The notes under the pieces are model-generated. The model worked only from the letters and a program-made list of their open reading frames with translations, was not told the DNA's origin and searched no databases. Shown piece after piece: positions 38,805 to 48,360 of a stretch of DNA of 64,000 bases. Source of the stretch: Burkholderia sp. BCC0322. GTDB lineage: Bacteria; Pseudomonadota; Gammaproteobacteria; Burkholderiales; Burkholderiaceae. The position numbers and the translations under genes are program-made. The stretch lies in NCBI RefSeq assembly GCF_902833045.1, contig NZ_CADFDU010000003.1, positions 248,001 to 312,000 on the forward strand, read 5' to 3'. Every line of letters starts with the position of its first letter. Positions within the stretch are counted from its first letter, which is position 1.

Positions 38805-38903
38805 CGAGCAGGCGTCGGGACTCGACAGCGCGTGTCGCATGGCCGGAGATGGCCGAGTGCCGGCAACCGGTGTACGTGTTTTCGGGAAATCCGCGAAGGA
38901 TGA

Positions 38904-38927
38904 AGAAAGGCCCTTGCGGGCCTTTCT
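38904..38927. terminator. Bidirectional terminator hairpin
   Basis: A perfect 10-bp stem (AGAAAGGCCC with GGGCCTTTCT) has a TTGC loop. It lies between the convergent AraC gene and phosphonate operon ends. T-rich ends on both sides suit termination from both directions. Confidence 0.75.
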
Positions 38928-38954
38928 CCGACTACGGAAGGGACGGGCGAACGC

Positions 38955-40019
38955 TTACCGCGTCAGTGCCGTGAACTCCTCCAGCAACCGATCGACGTCA
39001 GCCGCCTGGATCGCGCCCATCGTCGAGATGCGGAACAGCTCCTTCGACAACCCGCCTTGCCCCGCGTAGATCACGAAGCCACGCGCCTTCAGCCCGTCGT
39101 GCAGCGTCTCGTACGTCACGCCTTGCGGCAACCGGTACGCACGCAGCACAACCGACGATTCACCCTCCGGCAGCACCAGCGGCATCCCGCGCGCAGCCAG
39201 CCCGGCTTGCGCCTGATCGGCCAGCGCCTTGTAATGCGCATGCCGCGCACGCCAGCCACCGGCCTCGTCAAACTCCCGCAGCGCCTCGACAAGCGCGTAA
39301 TAGGCATGCACGGACGGCGTAAACGGCGTATTCCGCTGATCCTGCAGCTTCGCGAGACGGCCGAGGTCGAGGTAATACGTGCGACTTGCCGCTTTCGCGA
39401 GCGCGCTGCGACGCACGATCACGAACGCTGCACCCGGCACGCCGTGCAGGCACTTGTTCGCAGTCGCGGCAACGGCATCGATATCGCCACCGGCGAAATC
39501 GATCGCTTCCGCGCCGAAGCTGCTCACACCATCAACGAGCATTTTCACGCCGCGCGAGCGGCAGACTTCCGCGATCGCGCCGAGATCGTTCAAGCGACCC
39601 GTCGTCGTTTCATGATGAATCACCGCAACATGCGAGTACCCACCCGCATCGAGCCGTGCACCGATCTGCGCGAGATCGGGCGCCTGCATCCACTCATGCT
39701 TCAGCACGTCATGCGCGATGCCATATTGCGTCGCGATCTGCGTAATCCGCTCGCCATACACGCCGTTCTCGATCACGAGCAGCTTGCCGTCCTTCGGCAC
39801 GAGCGCCGCGATCATGCTCTCGACGGCTGCCGTACCCGAACCGGTCATCAGCACCGCCGCCCACTCGGCCGGATCAAGCTCGTACGCGGCGACGAGACGC
39901 GCCCGCGCCTCGTCCTGCAGATCGAAGAATTCGCTTTCGCGATGGCACAGGTCGGGTTGCAGCAGGCTGCGGCGCACGCGTTCGGTGAGCGTGACCGGGC
40001 CGGGATTCAGCAGCAGCAT
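38955..40019 (-). CDS. phnW: 2-Aminoethylphosphonate aminotransferase
   Basis: A 354-residue PLP enzyme (fold type I, class V) that interconverts phosphonoacetaldehyde and 2-aminoethylphosphonate. Family parts are LLLNPGPVTLTERVR, LMTGSGTAAVESM, HHETTTGRLND, DGVSSFGAEAIDF and the PLP lysine in ATANKCLHGVPG. In degradation it is found with phosphonatase, which is absent here. In this operon PEP mutase and phosphonopyruvate decarboxylase are present, so it should work in the synthetic direction. The ATG at 40019 shares one base with the upstream stop; a TTG at 40022 is the alternative. It is last in the operon, before a strong terminator. Confidence 0.92.
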   Translation of the reverse strand: MLLLNPGPVTLTERVRRSLLQPDLCHRESEFFDLQDEARARLVAAYELDPAEWAAVLMTGSGTAAVESMIAALVPKDGKLLVIENGVYGERITQIATQYGIAHDVLKHEWMQAPDLAQIGARLDAGGYSHVAVIHHETTTGRLNDLGAIAEVCRSRGVKMLVDGVSSFGAEAIDFAGGDIDAVAATANKCLHGVPGAAFVIVRRSALAKAASRTYYLDLGRLAKLQDQRNTPFTPSVHAYYALVEALREFDEAGGWRARHAHYKALADQAQAGLAARGMPLVLPEGESSVVLRAYRLPQGVTYETLHDGLKARGFVIYAGQGGLSKELFRISTMGAIQAADVDRLLEEFTALTR

Positions 40020-41200
40020 CAATGGGCTCCTTCAACGTGGGCTTCGGTCTGCGCGGCGCCGATGTGCCGCATCAGACGAGTCTTGACCTCGACCGGCGTG
40101 ACGGTCGGGCGGGGCAGGCCGTCGGGCACGCCGGTGCGGATCGCCAGGCGCACGAATTGCGTACCGTCGGCCGGCGCGGCCAGCGCCGTATCGAGCACGT
40201 CGAGCGTGTCGCCTTCGAATGCCGACGCATACCCGCACGCGGCAGCAACACCCGCGAACGAAACGTGTTGCGACACGGTGGCCTGGCCGCCCGTCGATTC
40301 GTGCGCGCCGTTGTCGAGCAGCACGTGCGTCAGGTTCGCCGGGCCGTAGGTGCCGAGCGTCGCGAACACGCCCATGCGCATCAGCGCGGCGCCGTCGCCG
40401 TCGATCGCGACGACACGCAGGTCGGGGCGCGCGAGCGCGAGGCCGAGCGCGAGCGGCGTCACGCAGCCCATCGAGCCGACCATGTACAGCTGGTTCGGGC
40501 GATCGTCGATCGCGTAGAGTTCGCGGCCGCAGAAACCGGTCGATGCGAGCACGACCGTCGAATCGACCGGCGTGTGCGCGATCACGCGCTGCAGCGCGTC
40601 CTGGCGGGTCGGCCAGGCGTCGGCCGACGCGGCGCGCGACGACGCTTGCGCCGCGACATGCGCGCGCGGCTTCGCCGCCGGGTTCGCTTTCAGTTCATAC
40701 GGCGCGACGCTGCCTTTCTGCATCACGAGCGCGTACGGGCGGCCGGTCGCGTCCATGTGCGCGATCGCGCGGTCGAGTGCCGGGCCGACCTGTTCCGGGT
40801 CGGTCGGGAACGTCTCCCACGGGATCTCCATCGTGTCGAGCATCGCGGGCGTGATCGGGCCCATCAGCGCGTGCTGCGGCTCGTCGGCCACGCCCGGCTG
40901 GCCGCGCCACGTGACGATCAGCAACTGCGGCAGGCGGAACGTCCACGTGAGCGACGTGAGCGGGCTCACCGCGTTGCCGAGCCCCGAGTTCTGCATCATC
41001 GCGATGCCGCGCTTGCCGCCGAGCGTCGCGCCCGCGATCAGCGCGACCGCGTCGCCTTCGTTCGCGGCCGACACGTAATTCAGCGTCGGGTCCTGCAGCA
41101 CGTAATTGATGAACGGCGTCAGGTACGAGCAGGGCACGCCCGCGTACCAGTCGAAACCGCGCGCGCGCGCGGCCTCGACGAACTGGGCCGCTTCGATCAT
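40019..41200 (-). CDS. aepY: Phosphonopyruvate decarboxylase
   Basis: A 393-residue thiamine diphosphate enzyme that decarboxylates phosphonopyruvate to phosphonoacetaldehyde, the irreversible step that pulls PEP into phosphonates. The pyrimidine half has [29 protein letters not shown] and [17 protein letters not shown]. The thiamine pyrophosphate motif is in the C-terminal half ([12 protein letters not shown], ending at [13 protein letters not shown]). It overlaps the PEP mutase gene by 4 bp (ATGA) and precedes the aminotransferase. Confidence 0.95.
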   Translation of the reverse strand: MIEAAQFVEAARARGFDWYAGVPCSYLTPFINYVLQDPTLNYVSAANEGDAVALIAGATLGGKRGIAMMQNSGLGNAVSPLTSLTWTFRLPQLLIVTWRGQPGVADEPQHALMGPITPAMLDTMEIPWETFPTDPEQVGPALDRAIAHMDATGRPYALVMQKGSVAPYELKANPAAKPRAHVAAQASSRAASADAWPTRQDALQRVIAHTPVDSTVVLASTGFCGRELYAIDDRPNQLYMVGSMGCVTPLALGLALARPDLRVVAIDGDGAALMRMGVFATLGTYGPANLTHVLLDNGAHESTGGQATVSQHVSFAGVAAACGYASAFEGDTLDVLDTALAAPADGTQFVRLAIRTGVPDGLPRPTVTPVEVKTRLMRHIGAAQTEAHVEGAH

Positions 41201-42885
41201 TGCGCGCCCCCGTTGGCGGTGCCCGGTTCGGACAGCGGCGTCTGGCCGTGCGCGAAGTCGCCCGCGCGGCGGAAGTCTTCGAGATCGTTGACGCCGCGCC
41301 AGTGGCCATGCACGTACTGCACCTCGATCTTCTCGCCGGCGGCGATCAGTTCGTTGAGCAGCGTGGGGATGTCGAGCGTATCGAAATCGTCGCGCGCCTG
41401 CAGCGTCGCGAGCATCGCCTTCAGGCGGTCGACACCGGCGCCGCGCACGTTCAGCAGGCCGATCCAGCGGCCGTGCGGCGTGCCTGCGGCAACGTCGCTC
41501 GACACACGCTGCAGATACGTTTTCTGGCCGAACAGGCCGCGATCGTCCTCGGCCGTGCAGAGCGCGAAATCGCGCACGCTCTGGTTGGTCGGCTCGGTGA
41601 GCGACGAATCGACCACCACGCTGAATTCGGCCTCGCTCTCCGCGAGGTCGCGCAGGATGTAGCTGCGGAACAGCAGGTCGCCGTACGAGATCACGGTGTC
41701 GCCGGTCAGGCGTTCGGCCGCGCATGCGAGCGACGCGAGTTCGCCCGTCTGCGCGTGACGTTCGTTGACGACGAGCTTGATGCCCGACGTGTCGATCGCG
41801 TCGGCACGATAGCCGCCGACCACGGTGATGTCGTTCACGCCGTGCTTCTTGAAGCCGTCGACGAGCCAGCGCAGCAGCGGCTTGCCGGCGACCGGCAGCA
41901 TGACCTTGGGTTTGTCTTCGGTGACGGCTTCGAGGCCCTTGCCGCGGCTCGCGGCGAGCACGATCGCCGCGTTCGACGCGCGCGACGACGACGACAGGTA
42001 GATGCGCTCGGCTGCCGAGTATTCGTCGGCGTCCTGCAGGCGGAAGATCTCGTTGACCGATGCGACGCGGTCCTCGACGTTGATCAGCGTTTCGTTCTCG
42101 TGGATCTCGCGTGCGGTCGCCTGCATCGCGGATGCCGATGCACGGATCAGGTGGTTCGCCCAGATCACGGTGCTGATGCCGGCCTGACGGAATACGTCGG
42201 TCGGCGTGCTGTAGTACTTGGTCGGCACGATCACGAGCGGCGCCTTGCCGCTCCATTCGCGTGCGAACTGCAGGATCTCGTCCGGGCGCGACAGCTTGCT
42301 GTGGATCAGGATCGCGTCGGCGCCGGCTTCCGCGTACGCGTTCGCGCGGCGCAGCGCCTCGTCCATCCCCCAGCCCGCGATCAGCGCTTCGACGCGCGCG
42401 ACGATCGAGAAGTCGGGATCGGTCTGCGAATCCTTGCCGGCCTTGATCTTGCCGCAGAACTCGTCGATCTCGGCGAGCGGCTGGCGTTCGCCGTCGATGA
42501 AGCTGTTCGTCTTCGGGAACTGCTTGTCCTCGATGCAGACGCCCGCGATGCCGCGCTGCTCGAGTTTCTTCACGAGGCGGCGCACGTTGTTGAAGTTGCC
42601 GTAGCCGGTGTCGCCGTCGAGCAGGATCGGCAGATCGCTCGCGTCGGCCATGAATTCCAGCACGTCGACGACCTGGGTCCAGCTGGCTTCGTTGTTGTCG
42701 CGCACGCCGAATTGCGCGGAAATCGCGAGGCCCGACGCCCAGATGCCCTTGAAGCCGGCTTCGCGGACGATCCGCGCGGACAGGCCGTTGTGCGCTTCCA
42801 TCAGGAATTCGAGGTCGCTGCTGACGAGCATGCGGCGCAGGCGCGCGCTGCGCGATTCGGTGAAATTGGGTTCGCGTGCGTTCAT
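41197..42885 (-). CDS. aepX: PEP mutase fused to a nucleotidyltransferase domain
   Basis: A 562-residue bifunctional protein. Residues 1-300 are PEP phosphomutase, which turns phosphoenolpyruvate into phosphonopyruvate and makes the C-P bond; the diagnostic EDK-x5-NS motif is [10 protein letters not shown] at 119-128. Residues about 306-562 are a nucleotidyltransferase fold ([30 protein letters not shown]-like, VISYGDLLF). It should activate the phosphonate with CTP, as PntC does for 2-aminoethylphosphonate. The usual LAAGxGxR start is changed to LAASRGKG; the DKPK lysine is kept. It overlaps both neighbours by 4 bp. Confidence 0.93.
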   Translation of the reverse strand: MNAREPNFTESRSARLRRMLVSSDLEFLMEAHNGLSARIVREAGFKGIWASGLAISAQFGVRDNNEASWTQVVDVLEFMADASDLPILLDGDTGYGNFNNVRRLVKKLEQRGIAGVCIEDKQFPKTNSFIDGERQPLAEIDEFCGKIKAGKDSQTDPDFSIVARVEALIAGWGMDEALRRANAYAEAGADAILIHSKLSRPDEILQFAREWSGKAPLVIVPTKYYSTPTDVFRQAGISTVIWANHLIRASASAMQATAREIHENETLINVEDRVASVNEIFRLQDADEYSAAERIYLSSSSRASNAAIVLAASRGKGLEAVTEDKPKVMLPVAGKPLLRWLVDGFKKHGVNDITVVGGYRADAIDTSGIKLVVNERHAQTGELASLACAAERLTGDTVISYGDLLFRSYILRDLAESEAEFSVVVDSSLTEPTNQSVRDFALCTAEDDRGLFGQKTYLQRVSSDVAAGTPHGRWIGLLNVRGAGVDRLKAMLATLQARDDFDTLDIPTLLNELIAAGEKIEVQYVHGHWRGVNDLEDFRRAGDFAHGQTPLSEPGTANGGAQ

Positions 42886-43649
42886 CGTGCGACTCCTGCG
42901 GTGGTGCGTTGAATCAGGGGGAGGATTTCTTGCGTGGCGCGAGCGACGTCGTTCGGGAAGTCGATCTCGATCCACGGTGAACCGGTGACGTCGGCGACGT
43001 CGAACGAATGACCGCCTTCGAGCAGCAGGTCGCGTACGGCTTCCTCGTGCGGCATGTTCGCGCGGCCGCTGTCGACGTAGCCCGCGACGATCGCCGCGAG
43101 GCGGCGCGCGGTGCCTTCGGTGAAGCGGAAGAAGCCGACCGATTCGCCGATCGTGTCGTAGTCGAGGTCGACCGCGAGCTGCTTGCGCAGTTCGACCGGC
43201 ACGCCGTTCTTCAGGCACAGCTTGACGGGTTCGTCGCCGGCCTCGAAGTCGCGGTCGATCAGCAGGCGGTCGACCGCCTTGTCGGCATCGGCCACCAGCG
43301 CGTGCAGGATGTTCTCGTCATACAGCACGTCGGCGTCCATCAGCAGCACGTCGCCGTCGCGCGTCATCGCATCGGCGACGGTATGCACGGTCAGCACGCT
43401 GCCGAGGTCGTAGCGGTCGTTGATCACGATCTCGGCCTGGCGGCCGAGGCGCTTCAATTCCTGCTCGACCTTCCCGGACTGGAAGCCCAGCCCGAGCACG
43501 ATCTCGTCGACGCCCGCGGCATCGAGCACGCGCAGATGGCGCTCGAGCAGCGAAACGTCGTCGAAGCGCAGCAGGCACTTCGGGAACTGCGCCTCGGGCG
43601 GTTGTTGCAGGCGCAAGCCGAGGCCTGCCGCAAGAATGATGGCTCGCAT
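42882..43649 (-). CDS. Stand-alone nucleotidyltransferase (phosphocholine cytidylyltransferase-like)
   Basis: A 255-residue sugar/choline nucleotidyltransferase-fold protein. The N-terminus [20 protein letters not shown] and then FPKCLLRFD is the full nucleotide-binding signature; [16 protein letters not shown] holds the metal-binding aspartates. Relatives such as LicC make CDP-choline. It is the second activating enzyme in the operon, besides the domain fused to PEP mutase, so one may load 2-aminoethylphosphonate and the other a further alcohol or head group. The ATG at 43649 begins the signature; a start at 43664 would add five residues. Confidence 0.88.
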   Translation of the reverse strand: MRAIILAAGLGLRLQQPPEAQFPKCLLRFDDVSLLERHLRVLDAAGVDEIVLGLGFQSGKVEQELKRLGRQAEIVINDRYDLGSVLTVHTVADAMTRDGDVLLMDADVLYDENILHALVADADKAVDRLLIDRDFEAGDEPVKLCLKNGVPVELRKQLAVDLDYDTIGESVGFFRFTEGTARRLAAIVAGYVDSGRANMPHEEAVRDLLLEGGHSFDVADVTGSPWIEIDFPNDVARATQEILPLIQRTTAGVAR

Positions 43650-43685
43650 GGGTTCTCCAACCAAAAAGCCGGCGGATCTGAACGA

Positions 43686-44687
43686 TCAGTCGGCGAGCGG
43701 CTGCGGCGCACGGCGCCGCTGCCAGTTTCTTTCACTGAAATGCAGATAGAGCAGGCCGGGCAGGCCGAGCGCGAGTTCGCGCGCGCGTTTCGCAAGCGAC
43801 AGCGCGAGCGCCGCGTCGGGCGGCAGTCCGACCAGCGGCGCGAGGAGCAGGTAGCCGCCTTCCTGCGCGCCGAGCGAGCCCGGGATCGCGAAGGCCGCGC
43901 CACGAATGGCCTGGCCGACGCTCTCGAGCAGCAGTGCGTCGAGCCAGCTCACCGGGTGCCCGAGGAAGTGCAGCGCGAGCCACACTTCCGCGGTGCCGAC
44001 GATCCAGCCGACGAGACTCAATGCGAACGTCTTCGCGACCTTCGCACGATCGCGGTACAGCGTGCCGACCGCATCGTCGATCGCGTCGGCGCGGGTGGCC
44101 AGCGACGACCAGTCGCGCGGGCCGAGCAGCTTCGACGCGAGGCGCAGGCCGCGGCCGAACAGCCCGCGCCGCTGCGCCACGTAGAACAGCGCGGCGAGGG
44201 TGCCGAGCACGCCGGTGGCGATCAATGCGGGCGTGCGCAGGTGCGCGACCGATTCGTGCGTCGCATACAGGCTGAACGCGGCGATGCCGATCAGCGCGAA
44301 CGCCATCTGCGCGAGCGCCTGCATCGTCGTGCTGACGGTGACGGCCGCCGCCGCGTCGGCCATCCGCGTGCCGCGCTGCGCGAGGTGGCGCACCATCAGC
44401 ACGGGGCCGCCGATCTGCCCGGCGGGCAGCAGGCTGTTCACCGATTCGCCGACCCAGCGCGCGCGCAGCGCGTTGCCGAGCTCGGCGCCCGGCTGGCCGG
44501 GGCGGAACATCACGGTGATCGCCATCGCGTCGATCACGAGCGGCACGACGTGGAACGCCGCGACGAGCGCGAGCCCCCAGCCGGCCGCGAGGAATGTGGA
44601 CGCGACCGCGCCGACGCCCTGCCATGCAAGGAGTGCGACGAAGAGTGCGGTCCCGAGGGACAGCAGGATGAGGCCGGCGCGCGTCAT
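43686..44687 (-). CDS. Flippase-like membrane protein (LPG synthase TM domain family)
   Basis: A 333-residue membrane protein with about eight helices of the lysylphosphatidylglycerol synthase transmembrane family, without the synthase catalytic domain. Family marks are WVGESVNSLLPAGQIGGP and the AIRGAAFAIPGSLGAQEGG region near 265. In MprF this part flips the modified lipid to the outer leaflet; a similar family is found with hopanoid genes. In this operon it is a natural candidate to move a phosphonolipid or its precursor. It shares an ATGA overlap with the oxygenase gene. Its transport role is inferred, not visible. Confidence 0.85.
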   Translation of the reverse strand: MTRAGLILLSLGTALFVALLAWQGVGAVASTFLAAGWGLALVAAFHVVPLVIDAMAITVMFRPGQPGAELGNALRARWVGESVNSLLPAGQIGGPVLMVRHLAQRGTRMADAAAAVTVSTTMQALAQMAFALIGIAAFSLYATHESVAHLRTPALIATGVLGTLAALFYVAQRRGLFGRGLRLASKLLGPRDWSSLATRADAIDDAVGTLYRDRAKVAKTFALSLVGWIVGTAEVWLALHFLGHPVSWLDALLLESVGQAIRGAAFAIPGSLGAQEGGYLLLAPLVGLPPDAALALSLAKRARELALGLPGLLYLHFSERNWQRRRAPQPLAD

Positions 44688-45490
44688 GACCCGGTCGTGC
44701 GTCGCGTCGCCAGTTGCTTGAACACCTGGCGGAAACCGAAATACGCGATCGCGTCCTTCATGTTCGAGATGAAGCGCTTCCACGGCCGCATGCCGGGGTT
44801 CGTCACGTATTCGAAGGTGAGCGACACGCGCATCTCGTTCTGGCCGAGCGGCGTGATGCGGTGGCGCAGCTTGTCGCCGTCGAACAGCACGATGCCGCCG
44901 TCGGCGATCTGGACGGAGCCCGGTTCGTCGGCCACGTCCGGATTGCGCGTGTGCAGCTCGTAGTCGAGCCGGCACGACGATTCGTCGATCACGCCGATCA
45001 GCAGCGTGTAGCGGCGGCCGTCGTAGTACGACGTGTCGTAGTGCCAGCCGATGTGGTCGCCGGGCTTCGTGTAGTAATACAGTGCGTATGCGTGCGGATC
45101 GTCGTCCGGCGACAGCATCAGCTTGTCGCCCGTGACTTTCTCGAGGAAAGAGATGAGCGCCTTCGAGCGATACAGTTCGGCGATGTACGGCGCCTGCTCG
45201 TCGATCGTATGGCGGCTCACGCTGCCGCCCTGCTTGTGGCCGGGCAGGTAATTGCGGTTCAGGCCGGCCTGCATCGCGCGGGCGGCATCGGCCAGCTTCG
45301 CGTGCGCGTCGGCCGGCAGGAATGCGTCGAGGTACAGGAACGAGCCCTGGCGCGTGTAGTCGCCGCGCAGGCGCTCGAGGTCGAGGCGGCCGACGCAGTC
45401 GGCCACGGTGCGATCGGGATCGGCCACGGCCGCGCGCACGGGCGCGGGGCGTGCCGGGCTCAGCACGGAGTCGTCGCGCGTGCTAGTCAT
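44684..45490 (-). CDS. Non-heme Fe(II)/2-oxoglutarate oxygenase, probable hydroxylase
   Basis: A 268-residue Fe/2-oxoglutarate-dependent oxygenase, similar in layout to the BesD/HalD halogenase group. The metal ligands are His150 and Asp152 in GWHYDTSYYDG and His210 in KLRHRITPL; Arg221 should hold 2-oxoglutarate. Halogenases replace the aspartate with Gly or Ala to make room for chloride. Here it is Asp, so hydroxylation is expected, not chlorination. In the phosphonate operon the obvious target is 2-aminoethylphosphonate or its lipid, giving a 1-hydroxy head group. It overlaps neighbours by 4 bp on both sides. Confidence 0.85.
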   Translation of the reverse strand: MTSTRDDSVLSPARPAPVRAAVADPDRTVADCVGRLDLERLRGDYTRQGSFLYLDAFLPADAHAKLADAARAMQAGLNRNYLPGHKQGGSVSRHTIDEQAPYIAELYRSKALISFLEKVTGDKLMLSPDDDPHAYALYYYTKPGDHIGWHYDTSYYDGRRYTLLIGVIDESSCRLDYELHTRNPDVADEPGSVQIADGGIVLFDGDKLRHRITPLGQNEMRVSLTFEYVTNPGMRPWKRFISNMKDAIAYFGFRQVFKQLATRRTTGS

Positions 45491-46167
45491 TTGGAAGCCT
45501 GGATTTCGGTTGGATTCTGAGCAACGTTGCCGCGCCGGACGATGCGCCACCAGTCGATCACGACCCAGGCGGCGAACAGCGGGGCGCCGATCGACGCCGC
45601 GAGCAGGAACGGCTCGACGCCGTCGAACAGCGTCACGAGCGGCAGCAGGTAAAGTACGTCTTCGGTTTCGAAGCCGCCGGCGAATGCCTGCTTGGTGCCG
45701 GCCTTGCCGGCGAACGATTCGATCCGCATGCGCAGGAAGAAGATCAGCGCGACGGCCGCGCCGGCCACCGCACCGAGCAGCACCGGCGACGCGGCCATCT
45801 GGCCGCCCTGGGCGACGATACCGACGCCCATGCTGACGAACAGCGCGACCGTGACGAGCGCGTCTGCCGCGAGGTCATAAAAATGACCGATCTTGCTCGA
45901 CTTGCCGCTGATGCGTGCGAGCTCGCCATCGGTGTGGTCGACGAAGTTCGACAGCACGATCAGGAACGCGCCTGCGTTGCTCCAGCCGAAGCCGCCGTGC
46001 GCGAGGCACCAGGCGCCGGCGAGGCCGATCAGCAGACGGACGGTAGTGAGGTGATTCGGGGTGACGGGCGTGTCGACCAGCGGCCGGACAAGCGAGCGCG
46101 CGAGCCGCGCATCCCAGGTGCGTGGCAGGGGCGGTTCGGAACGTGTGGCGGTTTTTCTTTGGTCCAT
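45487..46167 (-). CDS. CDP-alcohol phosphatidyltransferase-family protein
   Basis: A 226-residue inner-membrane enzyme with about six helices. It carries the complete CDP-alcohol phosphotransferase motif, D-x2-DG-x2-AR-x8-G-x3-D-x3-D: Asp77, Asp80, Gly81, Arg85, Gly94, Asp98 and Asp102. The family swaps CMP for an alcohol to form a phosphodiester or phosphonoester lipid. In this operon the CMP donor is probably CMP-2-aminoethylphosphonate and the acceptor an alcohol such as diacylglycerol, so it would make the phosphonolipid. It is the first gene of the seven-gene operon. The start follows a short leader without a clear ribosome site. Confidence 0.88.
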   Translation of the reverse strand: MDQRKTATRSEPPLPRTWDARLARSLVRPLVDTPVTPNHLTTVRLLIGLAGAWCLAHGGFGWSNAGAFLIVLSNFVDHTDGELARISGKSSKIGHFYDLAADALVTVALFVSMGVGIVAQGGQMAASPVLLGAVAGAAVALIFFLRMRIESFAGKAGTKQAFAGGFETEDVLYLLPLVTLFDGVEPFLLAASIGAPLFAAWVVIDWWRIVRRGNVAQNPTEIQASK

Positions 46168-46185
46168 CGGCGAAATATATACGGA

Positions 46186-46215
46186 ATTGTAATTTGTTGC
46201 TTTTTATTCGATCAA
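46186..46215 (-). promoter_or_regulatory. Promoter candidate of the phosphonate operon
   Basis: On the minus strand TTGATC (four of six) and TACAAT (five of six) are 18 bp apart. The start site would be about 12 nt before the ATG. The position is AT-rich compared with the surrounding DNA. Confidence 0.45.
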
Positions 46216-46820
46216 TGTCCTGACATGAGGGAGTGTTACCGCGTCTTGCGGCGATAGGCCGGCCGAAAAACGCGTACGCGAAAGGGCGGCCGAACGGGGC
46301 TGCGGGTTCCGTATTCCAGTGTGGTTCGCGCCGCGCGGCTGTCAAGGACGGACGGGCCTCGCAGGCCGGTGCGGCGGTGCCTTTCGCGTTTCCCGATGCG
46401 CGTCGCGCGGCGCGTGCGAGCTTGACATGCGTCAGGCCGGGACAATCCGCATCGGGTGACAATTGGCCGCGCCGGACGGATGTCGGTCATTGCCGGTCGA
46501 CGGGCGATAAATGGCAGTGGAAATCCGTCGATTAATGCACGCAGGTTGGCGATCGGCGGCCGGACATTCTGCCCGATGCTTTCGCGCACCTTTCGTGTGC
46601 ATCCGGTTCAAACGGCGCGCCTGTCACAGAACGGTCGTTCGATACCCGGCAAATCCGGCAAGGATCTTTTTCATTTGGCGGACATTTCGCGGCGATCGCC
46701 TCTGCGATACTCCGATCGTGCCTGTGGTGCCGGCCGCCCCTCGCGGCCCCAAGGGCTTCATGTCGCTCAGGAGACACCCCCCGCGACGTCAACGACAGAC
46801 CCAAGCGTCAGAAACCAGCC
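46216..46820. other. Long gap between the phosphonate operon and the CoA-transferase gene
   Basis: About 600 bp with no believable gene. A TTGACA occurs at about 46422 with no matching -10 box. No RNA family or clear terminator was recognised. Confidence 0.5.
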
Positions 46821-48335
46821 ATGTCTTCATCACGCATCCTCGCTCCCGCCCTGCGTTCGCTCGTCCGCACCGCCGACGAAGCCGCCGCGCTGATCCGTCC
46901 CGGCATGACCGTCGCCATGAGCGGCTTCACGGGCTCGGGCTATCCGAAGGCCGTACCGGCCGCGCTTGCCGCCCACATCGACGCGGCGCACTCGCGCGGC
47001 GAGGACTTCCGGATCAACGTGCTGACGGGCGCGTCGACCGCGCCGGAACTCGACGGCGCACTCGCCCGGACCAACGGCATCTCGATGCGCCTGCCGTACC
47101 AGTCGGACCCGACGTTGCGCGACAAGATCAACGGCGGCGAAGTCGACTACCAGGACGTTCACCTGAGCCACGTCGCGCAGTACGCATGGTTCGGGCTGTA
47201 CGGCGATCTCGATGTCGCGATCGTCGAAGTCGCGGGCATCCGCGAGGACGGGCTGCTGATTCCGTCCGCGTCGATCGGCAACAACAAGACCTGGCTCGAA
47301 CGCGCGAAGCACGTGATCCTCGAGGTCAACGTGCGCCAGCCGCTCGGCCTCGACGGGATGCACGACGTCTATTACGGCACCGCGCTGCCGCCGCACCGCA
47401 AGCCGATTCCGCTGACGAAGAGCGACGACCGGATCGGCGAGCCGTACCTGCGTTGCCCGGCCGACAAGATCGTCGCGATCGTCGAGACCGACGCGCCGGA
47501 TCGCAGCAATGCGTTTGCCGCGCCGGACGCGACGTCGAAGCAGATCGCGCTGCAGCTGATCGACTTCCTGCGCCATGAAGTGAAGCGCGGCCGCCTGCCG
47601 GAAAACCTGCTGCCGCTGCAGTCGGGCGTCGGCAACATCACGAACGCGGTGCTCGCGGAGCTCAGCTCGGCCGGGTTCTCGAACCTGACCGCGTACACCG
47701 AGGTGATCCAGGACGGCATGCTCGACCTGCTCCAGGACGGCACGTTGAGCTTCGCGTCGGCCACCGCGCTGTCGCTGAGCCCGGCCGCCGTGCAGCGCTT
47801 CGCCGACGAAATCGCGACGTTCCGCGAGAAGATCGTGCTGCGCCCGCAGGAGATCAGCAACCATCCGGAACTCGTGCGCCGCCTCGGCTGCATCGCGATG
47901 AACGGGATGATCGAGGCCGACATCTACGGCAACGTGAACTCGACGCACGTGATGGGCACGAAGATCCAGAACGGCATCGGCGGCTCGGGCGACTTCGCGC
48001 GCAACGGCTACCTGTCGTGCTTCATGTCGGCGAGTACCGCGAAGGGCGGGGCGATCTCGCGGATCGTGCCGATGGCGAGCCACGTCGACCATACCGAGCA
48101 CGACGTCGCGGTGGTCGTCACCGAGCAGGGCCTCGCGGACCTGCGCGGCCTGTCGCCGAAGCAGCGTGCACGCAAGGTCATCGCGACCTGTGCGCATCCC
48201 GATTACCGGCCGATGCTCGAGGACTACTTCGAGCGTGCGTCGCGCGAGAGCTTCGGCAAGCACACGCCGCATTTGCTCGCCGAGGCGCTGTCGTGGCACG
48301 AGCGCTACGTGCGAACGGGCACGATGAAGGCCTGA
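46821..48335 (+). CDS. Acetyl-CoA hydrolase/transferase family protein
   Basis: A 504-residue CoA-transferase of the succinyl-CoA:acetate type (Ach1, AarC, Cat1). It moves CoA between acyl groups through an enzyme-bound glutamyl thioester. Key parts are GMTVAMSGFTGSGYPKAVP, the catalytic AYTEVIQDGML with Glu294, GGSGDFARNGYLS and the C-terminal CAHPDYRPML. The length (about 505) matches AarC. It lies alone, divergent from the phosphonate operon. The substrates could be acetate and succinyl-CoA or propionate; sequence does not separate them. Confidence 0.9.
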   Translation: MSSSRILAPALRSLVRTADEAAALIRPGMTVAMSGFTGSGYPKAVPAALAAHIDAAHSRGEDFRINVLTGASTAPELDGALARTNGISMRLPYQSDPTLRDKINGGEVDYQDVHLSHVAQYAWFGLYGDLDVAIVEVAGIREDGLLIPSASIGNNKTWLERAKHVILEVNVRQPLGLDGMHDVYYGTALPPHRKPIPLTKSDDRIGEPYLRCPADKIVAIVETDAPDRSNAFAAPDATSKQIALQLIDFLRHEVKRGRLPENLLPLQSGVGNITNAVLAELSSAGFSNLTAYTEVIQDGMLDLLQDGTLSFASATALSLSPAAVQRFADEIATFREKIVLRPQEISNHPELVRRLGCIAMNGMIEADIYGNVNSTHVMGTKIQNGIGGSGDFARNGYLSCFMSASTAKGGAISRIVPMASHVDHTEHDVAVVVTEQGLADLRGLSPKQRARKVIATCAHPDYRPMLEDYFERASRESFGKHTPHLLAEALSWHERYVRTGTMKA

Positions 48336-48360
48336 CGCACGCGCGGCGCTCCGCGTTCCG

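Noticed and set aside
38955-40019. Phosphonate degradation role for phnW
   Set aside because: No phosphonatase gene is present, while PEP mutase and phosphonopyruvate decarboxylase are, so synthesis is favoured.
44684-45490. Halogenase assignment for the BesD/HalD-like oxygenase
   Set aside because: The metal motif is His-x-Asp; halogenases have Gly or Ala instead of Asp.
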